Origin: an uncultured Clostridia bacterium
GTDB taxonomy: Bacteria > Bacillota > Clostridia > Christensenellales > UBA1242
Assembly: GCA_944383275.1 (NCBI GenBank)
Contig: CALWOV010000007.1
Location: 1 to 49,348 of the forward strand
DNA length: 49,348 nt
Reading direction: 5' to 3'
The notes under the pieces are model-generated. The model saw nothing but the letters and a program-made list of their open reading frames with translations, was not told where the DNA came from and made no database searches. This document shows positions 1 to 9,593 of this stretch, in pieces (position 1 is the stretch's first letter; each line of letters starts with the position of its first letter). Both the position numbers and the translations under genes were made by a program.

Positions 1-539
1 TCTATATAATCTAATACGCCATAGTAAAACTTTTGGTTTGGATATTTTTCTTTAAACTTTTTCCACTCATTATTTACCTTTGTTGAAATTTCATTAATGT
101 TACATACAATAAAATTCCCATATAAACTTAAATTTGCAAAATTTTGAATTTTATATTCTAAATTAAAATTATCTGTTTTAAAATCATCAAAATTCAATGG
201 CAAAACTGCGTTTAATTTTAAATTTTTTGAATTTTTAATATCTTTTGGCAAGATACCGTGAAATTTGTAAAACGCTCTACTAAATGATTCAGAACTGCTA
301 TATCCATATTATACTGCAACATTTAAAACAGTGTCAGTTTTTAAATCTTCAGTTGCAACCGTTAATCTTCTTTGTTTAATATAGTCGGTTATTGAAAAAT
401 CGCAAATTAAATTAAAAAAGCGTTTAAATGTATCTTCATTAATTCCAACCATTTTTGAAAGTAAACCAATATCAATATCCTCATCTAAATGATGTTCTAT
501 ATAATCTATAACTTCATTAAGTTTAGAAAAAACATTCAT
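1..539 (-). pseudogene. AraC-family transcriptional regulator, interrupted by an in-frame TAA; runs off the window edge
   Basis: The reading frame starts at 539 behind a GGTGG ribosome site and codes for an AraC/XylS helix-turn-helix domain. After residue 76 it meets TAA (plus-strand tta at 309-311). Translation in the same frame resumes at once with YGYSSSESFSRAFYKFHG, the second AraC helix-turn-helix, and stays open to base 1. The stop sits where family members usually have Lys before YGY, so a single AAA-to-TAA change would explain it. The part after the DNA-binding domain looks like the start of a GyrI-like effector-binding domain, cut by the window edge. The gene diverges from the ABC transporter gene at 741 and may once have controlled it (inference). 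A sequencing error is the alternative. Family assignment is firm; pseudogene status is likely but unproven. Confidence 0.75.
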
Positions 540-683
540 AAATCCACCACTTTTAAAATTTTAAAATATCAATAAATAAATTTTATCATAAAATAATTAA
601 AATACAAAATTGTTATGCTAAATTTAAGTTATAAATTATATAAAAATTTTATAGTAAATTTTTTTAAAAACAAGTTAATATGC

Positions 684-712
684 TTACCTATTATTGAAAA
701 GTCTGCTATAAT
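684..712 (+). promoter_or_regulatory. Probable sigma-A promoter of the ABC transporter gene
   Basis: TTACCT (684-689), a 17-bp spacer and TATAAT (707-712), with TG one base upstream of the -10 (extended -10). Transcription would begin near 719, which excludes the more upstream in-frame start at 615 and supports ATG 741. Confidence 0.55.
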
Positions 713-740
713 AAATTTAGTTGAAATTAAGGTGGAAAAA

Positions 741-3362
741 ATGTTAAAATTAAAAAACATTAAAAAGGTTTATGAACTTGGGAAAAAGAAAGACAAAAAC
801 TATCAACAAGTAGAATCTTTAAAAGGCATAAACATTGAATTTAGAAAAAGTGAATTCGTGTCGGTGCTTGGTCCTTCTGGGTGTGGTAAAACCACCCTTT
901 TAAACATTGTTGGTGGTCTTGACAAATATACAAGTGGAGATTTAGTTATAAACAATAAATCAACAAAAGAATTTAAAGATTCCGATTGGGACAATTATAG
1001 AAACCACTCGGTTGGTTTTGTATTTCAAAGTTACAACTTAATTCCACACCAAACCGTTCTGCAAAATGTTGAACTTGCTTTAACTCTTTCAGGTGTTAGC
1101 AAAGCAGAACGCAAAAGGCGTGCAACTGAAGTGCTTAAAAAGGTTGGATTAAAAGACAAACTTGATGTTAAACCAAATCAGTTATCTGGTGGGCAAATGC
1201 AACGAGTTGCTATTGCAAGGGCTTTGGTTAATGACCCTGAAATTATATTAGCAGATGAACCAACAGGTGCACTTGACAGTAAAACAAGTGTTCAAATTAT
1301 GAATTTACTGAAAGAAATTTCAAACGATAAACTTATTATAATGGTTACACACAACCCAGAACTTGCTGAACAATATTCAACAAGAATAGTTAAACTTTTA
1401 GACGGAAAAGTTATTGATGACTCTAACCCATATACTGCCGATGATGAAGAAAAGCAAAGCGAAAAGTTGCTTGGTATTGCTGATGACAGTGAACTTAATA
1501 AAAAACAACAAGCAAAAAAGAATAAAAAGAAAAGAATGTCATTCTTTACAGCACTTTCACTTAGTTTTAAAAATCTTTTAACTAAAAAGGCAAGAACAAT
1601 TTTGGTTTCTTTTGCTGGAAGTATTGGAATTATTGGTATTGCCTTAGTTCTTGCTATTTCAAGTGGGTTTTCAACATATGTAAATCAAATTCAACGGGAC
1701 ACATTAAGTTCATATCCAGTTCAATTAACTAACAGTAATTATGATATGGCTTCTTTAATGCAAATTTTTGTAAACTCTAACGGCGGAAGCACTGAACACG
1801 GAGATGATAAAGTTTACACAAAACAAGAACTTACTGATATGTTAAGTAAGTTTAACGCATCATCAAGTTCAAGTGATTTAGCATCTTTTAAAAAATATAT
1901 TGAAAATGAAGGAAAAGAAGAACTTGAAAAATATGCTTCTGCTATTCAATATGTTTATGGGGCAAATATTAATGCATATTACAACAGTTCTCAAAACGGG
2001 CTTATTTGTGCAAACCCAACCACAGTATTTTCTGATATAATTGCTGCCTACCCTGATTCTCACCCAGATATTATGACATCTCCTGATAAACTATTCAGAT
2101 ACAACCTTTTAGATCGTATGTTTGGCTCTTCAAGTTCATATTATAAAAACGAATTTTGGTCTGAAATGCTGGATAATCAAGAACTTTTGCAATCGCAATA
2201 TGAACTTGTTGGTGAAGGCAGTAAATGGGCAACAAAATATAACGAAATTATGATAGTTATAGATGAAAACAATGAAATAAGTGATTATACTTTATATGGA
2301 CTTGGACTTTTAAATCAAGAAGATTTAAATACTTTGTTAGATAACTACATTAACAATGAAGACCCAAAACCAATAACTACAACTTTTGAATATGCAGATT
2401 TATTGAATTTGGAATATAAACTTATTTTAGAATCTGATTATTTTGAGTATCAAAATGATGGAACATATTTAGACATTAGAACTTTAAAAACAACAAACCC
2501 AGAACTTTATAATGAAAAAATTCAAAACTTATATGACACCAAAGGAATTACTATTAAAGTTGCTGGTATCATTCGCGAAAAAGCCGATGCAAGTGCTACC
2601 ACGATTGATACTTGTATTGCATATAACTCTTCCCTTACAGAATATATAGTAGCATTAAACAATCAACGCGAAATTGTTCAAGCGCAAATTAATAATGATA
2701 CTACAAACATTATAACTAATCAGCCATTCACGCTTGAATCAACAAAAGAAACAGCACTTTCTCAACTTGGTTATGTAGATATGACTACCCCACAAGGTAT
2801 TTACATTTATCCAAAAGATTTTGAAGCAAAAAACAGTATATCAAACTTTATAAGCAACTATAACGCAAAATGTGTAAGTGCTGGTGAAGAAAGCAAAGTG
2901 GTTACTTACAGCGACACAATAGGCACAATGATGAACTCAATTTCAACAATAATTTCATCTATCACTTATATATTAATTGCTTTTGTTAGTGTTTCATTAA
3001 TTGTTTCTTCAATAATGATTGGCATAATAACCTATATTTCAGTTATTGAAAGAACAAAAGAAATTGGTGTATTGCGTTCGGTTGGTGCATCAAAACGCGA
3101 TGTTAAACGCGTGTTTACTGCAGAAAGTTTAATAATCGGATTAACGGCTGGTGTGCTTGGAATTGTTATAACGCTTATATTAACAATACCTATAAACATA
3201 ATAATTCAATCGCTTGCTGGTATAAGTGGAGTTGCCAAACTTCCAGCTTTGGGTGCTGTTATATTAATTGCTATAAGTATGCTTTTAACCTTTATTGCTG
3301 GGCTATTCCCTGCAAAAGTAGCATCTAAAAAAGACCCTGTTATTGCATTAAGAACAGAATAA
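741..3362 (+). CDS. ABC transporter, fused ATP-binding protein and FtsX/MacB-type permease
   Basis: This is an 873-residue single-chain ABC protein. The N-terminal LolD/MacB-type ATPase shows Walker A GPSGCGKT (44-51), Q-loop Gln near 96, signature LSGGQ (148-152), Walker B IILADEP (168-174) and switch His near 204. A Lys-rich linker leads to a first membrane helix (about 287-309), a large extracytoplasmic domain of roughly 400 residues, and a C-terminal FtsX domain with three helices. That domain holds the typical [15 protein letters not shown] segment and ends in KKDPVIALR. The order ATPase-TM-large loop-3 TM matches MacB-like mechanotransmission transporters, which often export peptides or antimicrobials or handle envelope substrates. 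The substrate cannot be read from the sequence. The start at 741 has AAGGTGG upstream; an in-frame start at 615 lies upstream of the likely promoter. Oligoendopeptidase F follows 15 bp later, probably in the same operon. Confidence 0.9.
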   Translation: MLKLKNIKKVYELGKKKDKNYQQVESLKGINIEFRKSEFVSVLGPSGCGKTTLLNIVGGLDKYTSGDLVINNKSTKEFKDSDWDNYRNHSVGFVFQSYNLIPHQTVLQNVELALTLSGVSKAERKRRATEVLKKVGLKDKLDVKPNQLSGGQMQRVAIARALVNDPEIILADEPTGALDSKTSVQIMNLLKEISNDKLIIMVTHNPELAEQYSTRIVKLLDGKVIDDSNPYTADDEEKQSEKLLGIADDSELNKKQQAKKNKKKRMSFFTALSLSFKNLLTKKARTILVSFAGSIGIIGIALVLAISSGFSTYVNQIQRDTLSSYPVQLTNSNYDMASLMQIFVNSNGGSTEHGDDKVYTKQELTDMLSKFNASSSSSDLASFKKYIENEGKEELEKYASAIQYVYGANINAYYNSSQNGLICANPTTVFSDIIAAYPDSHPDIMTSPDKLFRYNLLDRMFGSSSSYYKNEFWSEMLDNQELLQSQYELVGEGSKWATKYNEIMIVIDENNEISDYTLYGLGLLNQEDLNTLLDNYINNEDPKPITTTFEYADLLNLEYKLILESDYFEYQNDGTYLDIRTLKTTNPELYNEKIQNLYDTKGITIKVAGIIREKADASATTIDTCIAYNSSLTEYIVALNNQREIVQAQINNDTTNIITNQPFTLESTKETALSQLGYVDMTTPQGIYIYPKDFEAKNSISNFISNYNAKCVSAGEESKVVTYSDTIGTMMNSISTIISSITYILIAFVSVSLIVSSIMIGIITYISVIERTKEIGVLRSVGASKRDVKRVFTAESLIIGLTAGVLGIVITLILTIPINIIIQSLAGISGVAKLPALGAVILIAISMLLTFIAGLFPAKVASKKDPVIALRTE

Positions 3363-3377
3363 CTTAAAAGGAAAATT

Positions 3378-5147
3378 ATGGAACAAAATAAATTTGATTG
3401 GGACTTAACAAAATTTTGTAAAGATATAAACGATTGCGAAAATAAACTTAAACAAATAGATATTAAATTGGAAGAATTGGTTAAATATAAAGGCAAACTT
3501 AACAATCCTTCTACTTTACTTGAATTTTGGAAAAAAGAACAAGAAACTGAAAGTATTTTTGAAGATTGCTATATCTATGCCCTAGCAAGTAAAGATATAG
3601 AAGAAACAGACCAAAGTTTTCAGCAATTATCACAAAAAGTTATGAATATGGGCAGTAAAATTTCTAGTAAACTTGCTTTTGTTTACCCTGAATTTAAACA
3701 TTTAGGAAATGATTATTTGCGTTCACTATTGAAAGATAAAAATTTTGAAAATTGGAAACTTGAAATTGAAAAAATAATAGATGAAAATGAACATACTTTA
3801 AGTGAGGCTGAAGAACAAATTTTAGCTCAAGTAGGAAGTTTTTCTGTTGGTTTTAAAAATGTTTATTCAAGTTGTTTCTTTGGCGATGTTAAGTATCAAG
3901 ATGCAACTGATGAAAATGGTGTTGCACACAAAATTACTTCTGGTGTTATTAATAAATATCTTTTTTCAAACGACCGTGAACTGCGAAAAAATGTGTCTTT
4001 AAGTGTTAAAGAAGCATATTTATCTTATCAAAACAGTATGGCAATTAATTTTATTTATCAACTTAAACAAAATGTTGTTATTTCAAAAATAAGAAAATAT
4101 AAATCTGTTCTAGACAAATCTGTATCAACCTATAAAACCAGTCCTCAAGTTTACAACAATATAATAAATTACACAAAACAAAATATAAATTTTGTAACTA
4201 GATATTTTGGTTTAAAGAAGAAAATTTTAAATTTTAATCCTATGTTTACCTATGATATGAATATAGATATTATTAAAAATAATAAAAAGTATAGTTATGA
4301 AGAAGGTATATCTTTAATTAAAAATGCAATGAGCATTTTGGGAGAAGACTATGTTGCTTTAATAGATAAAGCCGTAAATGAACATTGGATTGATGTTTAC
4401 CCTAAAGAACACAAACGAAGTGGCGCATACACTTGGGGAAGATATGGCAAAACCTATATAATTTTAACAAATTGGAATGATGACCTTGAAAGCGTTTATA
4501 CCCTAGCCCACGAATTAGGTCATGCCATTCAGCACTATATAACCGAACAAAACCAAGAAAAACAAAACTCTAATTTTCCTATTTATATTGCAGAAGTGGC
4601 AAGTTTATTTAATGAAATTATTTTATCTAACTATCTTTTAAAACACAGTCAATCAGAAGATGAAAAAATTAATGTGTTATCAAAACAAATTAACGACATT
4701 AACAGTGTAATATTTAATCAAGTTAAATACTCGGAGTTTGAAGATTTTTGCTATAAAGCACTTGAAAATGATGAAAGTCTATCTAAGGAAATATTAAACG
4801 ATAAATGGCTTCAAATTAACAAGCAAGGTCTTGAAAATATTATAGATTACAGCACATTTAACACATTAAGATGGGAAAACATTTTTCACTACTATAATGT
4901 AAGTTATTATGTATGGCAATATGCGTTAGCATTTATGATTGCAACAAACTTTGCAACTAACATTATTGAAAATAAAAAGAATGCAAAAGAAAACTATTTG
5001 CAGTTCTTAAAAGGAACAAACAAATATTTCCCAACTCAATTTTTACAATCACTTTGTATTGATATAGACGATGATAAATTCTATCAACAATTTTTTGAAA
5101 CCATAAACAATAAAATTACAGAATTTGAAAATTTATTTAATAATTAA
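3378..5147 (+). CDS. pepF: Oligoendopeptidase F, M3 family zinc metallopeptidase
   Basis: A cytoplasmic zinc peptidase of 589 residues, near the usual 600 for PepF, which cuts short peptides of about 6-20 residues. The zinc site is HELGHAIQH around residue 378 (HExxH with the M3-type Gly after Glu), and the third ligand Glu falls in the following AEVASLFNE segment. The upstream YTWGRYGKTYIILTNW stretch is the usual substrate-cleft region. No signal peptide or membrane helix is present. The ATG at 3378 has AAAGGAAA upstream and lies 15 bp behind the ABC transporter gene. Co-transcription suggests processing or turnover of a peptide handled by the transporter, but PepF is also a general peptide-recycling enzyme. 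A terminator hairpin follows at once. Confidence 0.93.
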   Translation: MEQNKFDWDLTKFCKDINDCENKLKQIDIKLEELVKYKGKLNNPSTLLEFWKKEQETESIFEDCYIYALASKDIEETDQSFQQLSQKVMNMGSKISSKLAFVYPEFKHLGNDYLRSLLKDKNFENWKLEIEKIIDENEHTLSEAEEQILAQVGSFSVGFKNVYSSCFFGDVKYQDATDENGVAHKITSGVINKYLFSNDRELRKNVSLSVKEAYLSYQNSMAINFIYQLKQNVVISKIRKYKSVLDKSVSTYKTSPQVYNNIINYTKQNINFVTRYFGLKKKILNFNPMFTYDMNIDIIKNNKKYSYEEGISLIKNAMSILGEDYVALIDKAVNEHWIDVYPKEHKRSGAYTWGRYGKTYIILTNWNDDLESVYTLAHELGHAIQHYITEQNQEKQNSNFPIYIAEVASLFNEIILSNYLLKHSQSEDEKINVLSKQINDINSVIFNQVKYSEFEDFCYKALENDESLSKEILNDKWLQINKQGLENIIDYSTFNTLRWENIFHYYNVSYYVWQYALAFMIATNFATNIIENKKNAKENYLQFLKGTNKYFPTQFLQSLCIDIDDDKFYQQFFETINNKITEFENLFNN

Positions 5148-5156
5148 AATACTAAA

Positions 5157-5185
5157 TAAAAAGCCACATTTGTTGTGGTTTTTAT
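5157..5185 (+). terminator. Rho-independent terminator after pepF
   Basis: CCACA (5164-5168) pairs with TGTGG (5174-5178) around TTTGT. The stem is extended by A and T runs, and a T-rich tract follows. Confidence 0.7.
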
Positions 5186-5279
5186 TTTAATTTGAATTTT
5201 AAATTATTTTTTAAAAAATTTTTTGTAATCATTTGTAAAAAAATGTTTTAATTTGATAAACTAATTTTAGGAGGTATAT

Positions 5280-8192
5280 ATGAATTTTAAAACATTATTA
5301 CAAACAAAGAGAATAAGAAACTTAGTTCTCACTGTCCTTCTAGCATTCGGAATGATTTTTTCTTGTTTGTTTTTGTTTGCGTGTGGAGAACCTGGAACAC
5401 ACTCGGTTTTGCTTTTAGATGAAGATAGAAAAACCATTATTTATGCAGACACAGTGGAAACAGGCTCGTCTATAACACAAATTGTCCCACCAACTAAAAA
5501 TGCAGATGCCGAATATACTTACACTTTTTCGGGTTGGGTTGATGAAGACGGAAATGATGTTCTTTTAGCATTTATTAATAAAGATATAACAGCATATGCT
5601 ACATATGAAGCAAATAAGCGTGAATATTCTTTAAATATTATGGCAAATGGCAATTCAATTGCAAGTTACGACCAAGTTGAAGTTATTCGTGATGATACAT
5701 ATTTAACTACTGGTTCTGTTTTATATTATGGAGACCAACTTGAAGTTAACATAAAAGGAAGCGAAGGACACGAAATAACCAACACAAATTATTCTGGACT
5801 TGAAAAAGTTGAAGGAACCAACTCTTACTATAAAGTTATTGGAGATGTTTCAATATCATATTATGAAGAACCATATAAGTATTCTGTAAGACTTTTAAAT
5901 TATGATGGAACTCAACTTTACTTAACAAATGTAGAACATGGAGATGGTGTAACCATAGATGTTATTCCAACAAGAGAAACAGATTTGCGTGCATCATATA
6001 TTTTTGATGGCTGGGTTGATTCTAATGGAGATTTATTAGATTTAACAAAAATAACCACTAACATAACCGGTTATGCACATTTTAAAGAAAATTTAATAAA
6101 TTATACCCTTTCTATTAATAACCCTTCAAAAATTTCCGTATTCAAAGATGATGTAGAACTTTATGATGGTTCTAAAATTCATTACAATGATATTTTAACA
6201 ATACAAACCAATGTAACCGAAGGGTATCATATAAAATCTATTATTGCAAATGGTGATATTGACATATCAAGTGGAACATTTAAAGTAACAGGAAATATGA
6301 ATATTGTTTACACTGAAGAAATAAATACCTATGTTGTTGCACTTTTCGATGAGAACAAAACAACAAGCCTATTTTCAAAAAATGATGTAACACATGGTTC
6401 AATTGTTTCTGTTGCAAACCCAAGCAAAACAGCAGATAAAACCTATACTTATGAATTTGTTGGTTGGTTTGATGCAAGTGGAAATGAAGTTGATTTAAAT
6501 AATGTTACAAATAATATTACTGCATACGCAAAATATGAACCTACCTATATAGAATATGATTTAAATATGACAGAGCGTATAAAAGTAATTACTCAAGATG
6601 GAACTGTTTATACAAGTGAATCAATTGCTCCAACCCTGCATTACAACGATATTATAACAATTGAATACGAACTTGCAGATGGTTTTGAAGTTAATAAATT
6701 TAATGTAACAGGCGCATCACTTAATGAAGATAAATATATTGTTAACGATGATGTTAATATAGAATTTGCAATGGAAAAAACATTTAGTGCATTAAAGTAT
6801 AAAAATTTACAACAATTTAATCATTTTAATTCAACAAATGGTGAAAATATAACTTCGGAACAATGCACTGATAATGAAACAAATTTCACATATACATATA
6901 TAGGTCTTGAAGAAATTAACTATACTCCAATTTATGAAGACTTCTTAGCAATGAAACCAATAACGATTTATGAAGGTCAACCATCTTATACACCTAACTT
7001 TGATAATAATGTGTTTACTGCTGGTGGTATGTCTAATGTTGGAGTAATAACTACCCCATTATATAAAGGTATGACTATTGAATTTACAATTAATGAAACC
7101 AGCCTTCAACAATTTTTATTTGGAATTTCTACACAAGAATGGTTAGATAATGCTATTGAACACACAGGCTTGCAAAACTCTGCATATTATTACTCAGGAG
7201 AATATAATTATTGGTCATATAGTGCTAACACTACATTAAGTTATTTAGGTGTAAATACTAATAATACTCCAAGGCTTACAACAATTAATTCTGAATATAA
7301 TATTTTTGGTTCTGTTAACTATACCATAAGACTTGTTTTAAATGACACATTAGAGCTTTATATTGATGGAAAACTAATTGATATTGATACAAGCAGTCAA
7401 TATGTTCCAGATTATAATATTGAAGATGGCACAGCATATTATTTCAATACTTTTATGAACGGAAAAACTTGTAAATTAACAATAACTGATTTTGGCTATT
7501 ACGAAAACACTAAAGAAGCATATCTTACTTATTTAAATGATAAAATAATAACAGTATTTGGCGACTCAATAACGGCAGGTTCAGGTGCTTCAAGCACTTC
7601 ATATAAATATTCAAGTTTATTATCAAGTGAATTAGGAATGACTCTTGAAAATAAAGGCATAGGAAACACGGGATATTGCACTGGACGTAATTTAAATACC
7701 AGTGATGAAACCTTTACTGATGCTTCAAGAATAAATGATGTTGATTCAATATCTACAGATACAGAAATATTAATAGTGTTTTTAGGTATAAATGATATTA
7801 GAAACTCATCTGATATTTGGGGAAATTTAGGTGAAATTAATTCTACGGATACAACTACTATATATGGTGCAATTAATGTTATGTATTCTTCTATAGTTGA
7901 AAAACTTATAAACAGTAACACTTCTGTTTTTATTTGTAGCCCAACACCTACAACCAGTGATTTAGATGGAAGTTATGTTTATGGTGGTGGCTATACTTTG
8001 CAAGAATTTAGTGATATTCTTGAAGAACGTGCTCAGCATTACGGTTTTCAATTTATAGATTTACTAAATTTATGCAACTTTACTGCAGATACATTTAATG
8101 ACTCCGTTCACCCAAATGATTCTGGTCATGCTAAAATTGCAGAATGTATTTATGATGCAATAATTGAATATGGTAGATATACATATATATAA
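5280..8192 (+). CDS. Secreted lipoprotein with alternating beta repeats and a C-terminal SGNH/GDSL hydrolase
   Basis: A 970-residue surface lipoprotein. The N-terminus has basic residues, a hydrophobic stretch and a lipobox LFAC with Cys 35 followed by Gly. Three InlB/Listeria-Bacteroides-like repeats (type A, ending in F.GWVD..G and a later TAYA.Y) lie at roughly 45-110, 200-270 and 345-420. Each is followed by a different repeat of about 75 residues (type B: HYNDIL, GY.I, V.GDVNI.Y). A beta-sandwich-like region of about 200 residues precedes an SGNH hydrolase from about 755. There GDSIT carries the nucleophile Ser, GIGNTG and GINDI are blocks II and III, and DSVHPND near 940 carries the catalytic Asp and His. 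Such enzymes often deacetylate or de-esterify polysaccharides; the substrate is unknown. AGGAGG precedes ATG 5280. The gene appears to be monocistronic, with terminators on both sides. Confidence 0.88.
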   Translation: MNFKTLLQTKRIRNLVLTVLLAFGMIFSCLFLFACGEPGTHSVLLLDEDRKTIIYADTVETGSSITQIVPPTKNADAEYTYTFSGWVDEDGNDVLLAFINKDITAYATYEANKREYSLNIMANGNSIASYDQVEVIRDDTYLTTGSVLYYGDQLEVNIKGSEGHEITNTNYSGLEKVEGTNSYYKVIGDVSISYYEEPYKYSVRLLNYDGTQLYLTNVEHGDGVTIDVIPTRETDLRASYIFDGWVDSNGDLLDLTKITTNITGYAHFKENLINYTLSINNPSKISVFKDDVELYDGSKIHYNDILTIQTNVTEGYHIKSIIANGDIDISSGTFKVTGNMNIVYTEEINTYVVALFDENKTTSLFSKNDVTHGSIVSVANPSKTADKTYTYEFVGWFDASGNEVDLNNVTNNITAYAKYEPTYIEYDLNMTERIKVITQDGTVYTSESIAPTLHYNDIITIEYELADGFEVNKFNVTGASLNEDKYIVNDDVNIEFAMEKTFSALKYKNLQQFNHFNSTNGENITSEQCTDNETNFTYTYIGLEEINYTPIYEDFLAMKPITIYEGQPSYTPNFDNNVFTAGGMSNVGVITTPLYKGMTIEFTINETSLQQFLFGISTQEWLDNAIEHTGLQNSAYYYSGEYNYWSYSANTTLSYLGVNTNNTPRLTTINSEYNIFGSVNYTIRLVLNDTLELYIDGKLIDIDTSSQYVPDYNIEDGTAYYFNTFMNGKTCKLTITDFGYYENTKEAYLTYLNDKIITVFGDSITAGSGASSTSYKYSSLLSSELGMTLENKGIGNTGYCTGRNLNTSDETFTDASRINDVDSISTDTEILIVFLGINDIRNSSDIWGNLGEINSTDTTTIYGAINVMYSSIVEKLINSNTSVFICSPTPTTSDLDGSYVYGGGYTLQEFSDILEERAQHYGFQFIDLLNLCNFTADTFNDSVHPNDSGHAKIAECIYDAIIEYGRYTYI

Positions 8193-8262
8193 TTAAACAC
8201 TATAAAATATAGTAAGATAAAACAAATAAAATATTTATACGCTATAATTTTGAACATACAAA

Positions 8263-8298
8263 AAAGAACTTTAACAAAATTTGTTAAAGTTCTTTTTA
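8263..8298 (+). terminator. Rho-independent terminator after the SGNH lipoprotein gene
   Basis: A perfect 11-bp stem, GAACTTTAACA (8266-8276) with TGTTAAAGTTC (8282-8292), is followed by TTTTT. Confidence 0.9.
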
Positions 8299-8461
8299 TT
8301 TTGCTTTTAAAACAGCATTAAATTCTTTTGTTTTTACACAATTTGTAAATATTTTATTATATATTTAAACTACTTGTTTTTATTAAATTCATATTAATTT
8401 AAAACGGCATTAAATTTAAAAATTACAAAATAAATTTATAAAAATTATTTAAACTTTTAAA

Positions 8462-8980
8462 TTATACAAAACGAATATAATCTTCTTTTCTTTTAGCTGG
8501 TATTTTAGGCTCTTCATTTGCATATCCAAGCAAACAATGACCTATGCCAACATAGTTTTCATCAATGCCCCACTCTTTTAAAAGCGCCTTTCCTTCTGGT
8601 GTTTCAAATTCTTCTTTTGCTCGATGTATCCAACAAGAGCCAAGCCCCAAACTGTGTGCTGCATTCATAAGATTTCCAATAACCAAACTTCCATCTTCAA
8701 CATAAGTGAAAACTCGTTTATCTGCCATAACAATAAGCACTGTTGGAGCATTATAAAAAGGGTCAACATTTGCGCCTAAAATTTCAGCATTTATTTTAGA
8801 TAATTGCTTAATTTTTTCTTTATCTTGCAAAACTATGATTATAGGAGATTGCTGTCCTTTTCCGTTGGCAGCATATGTTCCTGCTTTTAAAATTAAATCT
8901 AAATCTTTTTTATCTATTTGTTTATCTTTATAATTTTTACAACTTCTTCTAGTTATTAAACATTCTATAACTTCATTCAT
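8462..8980 (-). CDS. Nitroreductase-family FMN-dependent oxidoreductase
   Basis: A 172-residue flavoprotein of the small nitroreductase fold. The N-terminal CLITRRSCKNYKDKQI segment is the typical R-R-S FMN-phosphate binding start. It is followed by the YAANGKGQQSP loop, and GLGSCWIHR plus the late GIGHCLLGYANEEP are conserved family segments. Such enzymes reduce nitro compounds, quinones or flavins with NAD(P)H; the physiological substrate here is unknown. The start at 8980 is chosen because GGAGGGG lies directly upstream; an in-frame ATG 10 codons earlier has no ribosome site. The length is short compared with about 200-220 residues for classical NfsB but normal for this clostridial subgroup. 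It is monocistronic as far as can be seen. Confidence 0.88.
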   Translation of the reverse strand: MNEVIECLITRRSCKNYKDKQIDKKDLDLILKAGTYAANGKGQQSPIIIVLQDKEKIKQLSKINAEILGANVDPFYNAPTVLIVMADKRVFTYVEDGSLVIGNLMNAAHSLGLGSCWIHRAKEEFETPEGKALLKEWGIDENYVGIGHCLLGYANEEPKIPAKRKEDYIRFV

Positions 8981-9151
8981 ACTCCCCTCCCACTTCAATA
9001 ATTTTAACATAAAAGCAATAAAATAAAAACTTAAAATACATTATTTTACAATTTACAAAAAAAGAATTTTAATTAACTAATTAAATGTGAATAAACCTTT
9101 TAAATCATATAATAATTTACATATAAAATTAATAATTTTATTATAAAAAAA

Positions 9152-9190
9152 GTATAAAAAAGGGATATTAGAAAATATTCTAAAATCCCT
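9152..9190 (-). terminator. Terminator of the tRNA-Arg transcription unit
   Basis: On the minus strand, AGGGAT and TTAGAA pair with TTCTAA and ATCCCT (plus-strand 9161-9190) with one internal A-A mismatch. An uninterrupted run of T follows. It starts 30 bp behind the tRNA 3' end. Confidence 0.8.
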
Positions 9191-9219
9191 ATAAAATGCC
9201 TTTGTAATGCGATTTTCTT

Positions 9220-9296
9220 TGGCGCGCTGTAAGGGATTCGAACCCCTGGCCTTTGGTTCCGTAGACCAACGCTCTATCCAGCTGAGCTAACAGCGC
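9220..9296 (-). tRNA. tRNA-Arg, anticodon ACG
   Basis: A 77-nt cloverleaf read on the minus strand. The acceptor stem GCGCTGT pairs with ACAGCGC, the discriminator is G and CCA is encoded. The D arm is GCTC/GAGC. The anticodon stem TTGGT/ACCAA encloses CTACGGA, giving anticodon ACG (Arg, CGN codons after A34 deamination to inosine). The T arm has loop TTCGAAT. The gene is intact, but its first 35 nt plus upstream flank occur again at 9468-9570. Confidence 0.97.
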
Positions 9297-9364
9297 ATAT
9301 TAAATTTTTCTTATTTACTTTGTATGTATTATTCGGAACCAAAGTTCCTGTCTTAATATAAAAC
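9262..9364. repeat. 103-bp direct repeat, copy 1 (5' half of tRNA-Arg plus upstream flank)
   Basis: This is identical to 9468-9570 except for one A/G difference (9313 versus 9519). The repeat begins exactly at the first anticodon base of the intact tRNA and extends 68 bp upstream of it. It contains a small palindrome GGAAC-caaa-GTTCC. Confidence 0.95.
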
Positions 9365-9420
9365 TCGCTTCGCTTTTCGTATTTCATACTAGTGTTTTAT
9401 ATTAAGGCGACTTCGCAAGC
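9352..9420. repeat. Inverted repeat in the segment between the two tRNA-half copies
   Basis: CTTAATATAAAAC (9352-9364) is matched by its exact reverse complement GTTTTATATTAAG downstream (about 9395-9407), so the leader transcript can form a long hairpin. A second perfect stem, TTTTCAAA/TTTGAAAA, follows in the same 103-bp spacer at about 9425-9448. Confidence 0.75.
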
Positions 9421-9467
9421 CCGATTTTCAAATGCAAGCGTTTGAAAACTCGTCTCCTTGCTTGTCT

Positions 9468-9570
9468 TAGACCAACGCTCTATCCAGCTGAGCTAACAGC
9501 GCATATTAAATTTTTCTTGTTTACTTTGTATGTATTATTCGGAACCAAAGTTCCTGTCTTAATATAAAAC
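9468..9570. repeat. 103-bp direct repeat, copy 2 (orphan 5' half of tRNA-Arg)
   Basis: Read on the minus strand, 9502-9468 reproduces nt 1-35 of the tRNA: acceptor 5' strand, whole D arm, anticodon 5' strand and the first anticodon base. The sequence then diverges. No matching 3' half follows, so this copy cannot make a tRNA by itself. It lies downstream of the strong promoter at 9594-9622 and 206 bp upstream of the intact gene. Confidence 0.9.
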
Positions 9571-9593
9571 ATAACAGTTTGAATACAATAATA

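Noticed and set aside
309..311. Stop-codon reassignment as the reason for the in-frame TAA
   Set aside because: TAA, TAG and TGA all end intact genes in this window, and Trp is coded by TGG, so the standard bacterial code holds.
615..740. N-terminal 42-residue extension of the ABC transporter
   Set aside because: It lies upstream of or across the likely promoter, lacks a ribosome site and is not part of the ATPase fold; ATG 741 is the better start.
7529..7921. 130-codon minus-strand ORF over the SGNH domain
   Set aside because: Opposite the catalytic domain with all motifs intact; antisense artefact.
9262..9570. attL/attR of an integrative element in tRNA-Arg
   Set aside because: The copies are only 206 bp apart, enclose no gene, and duplicate the 5' rather than the 3' part of the tRNA; there is no integrase in the window. 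A scar left after excision cannot be excluded.
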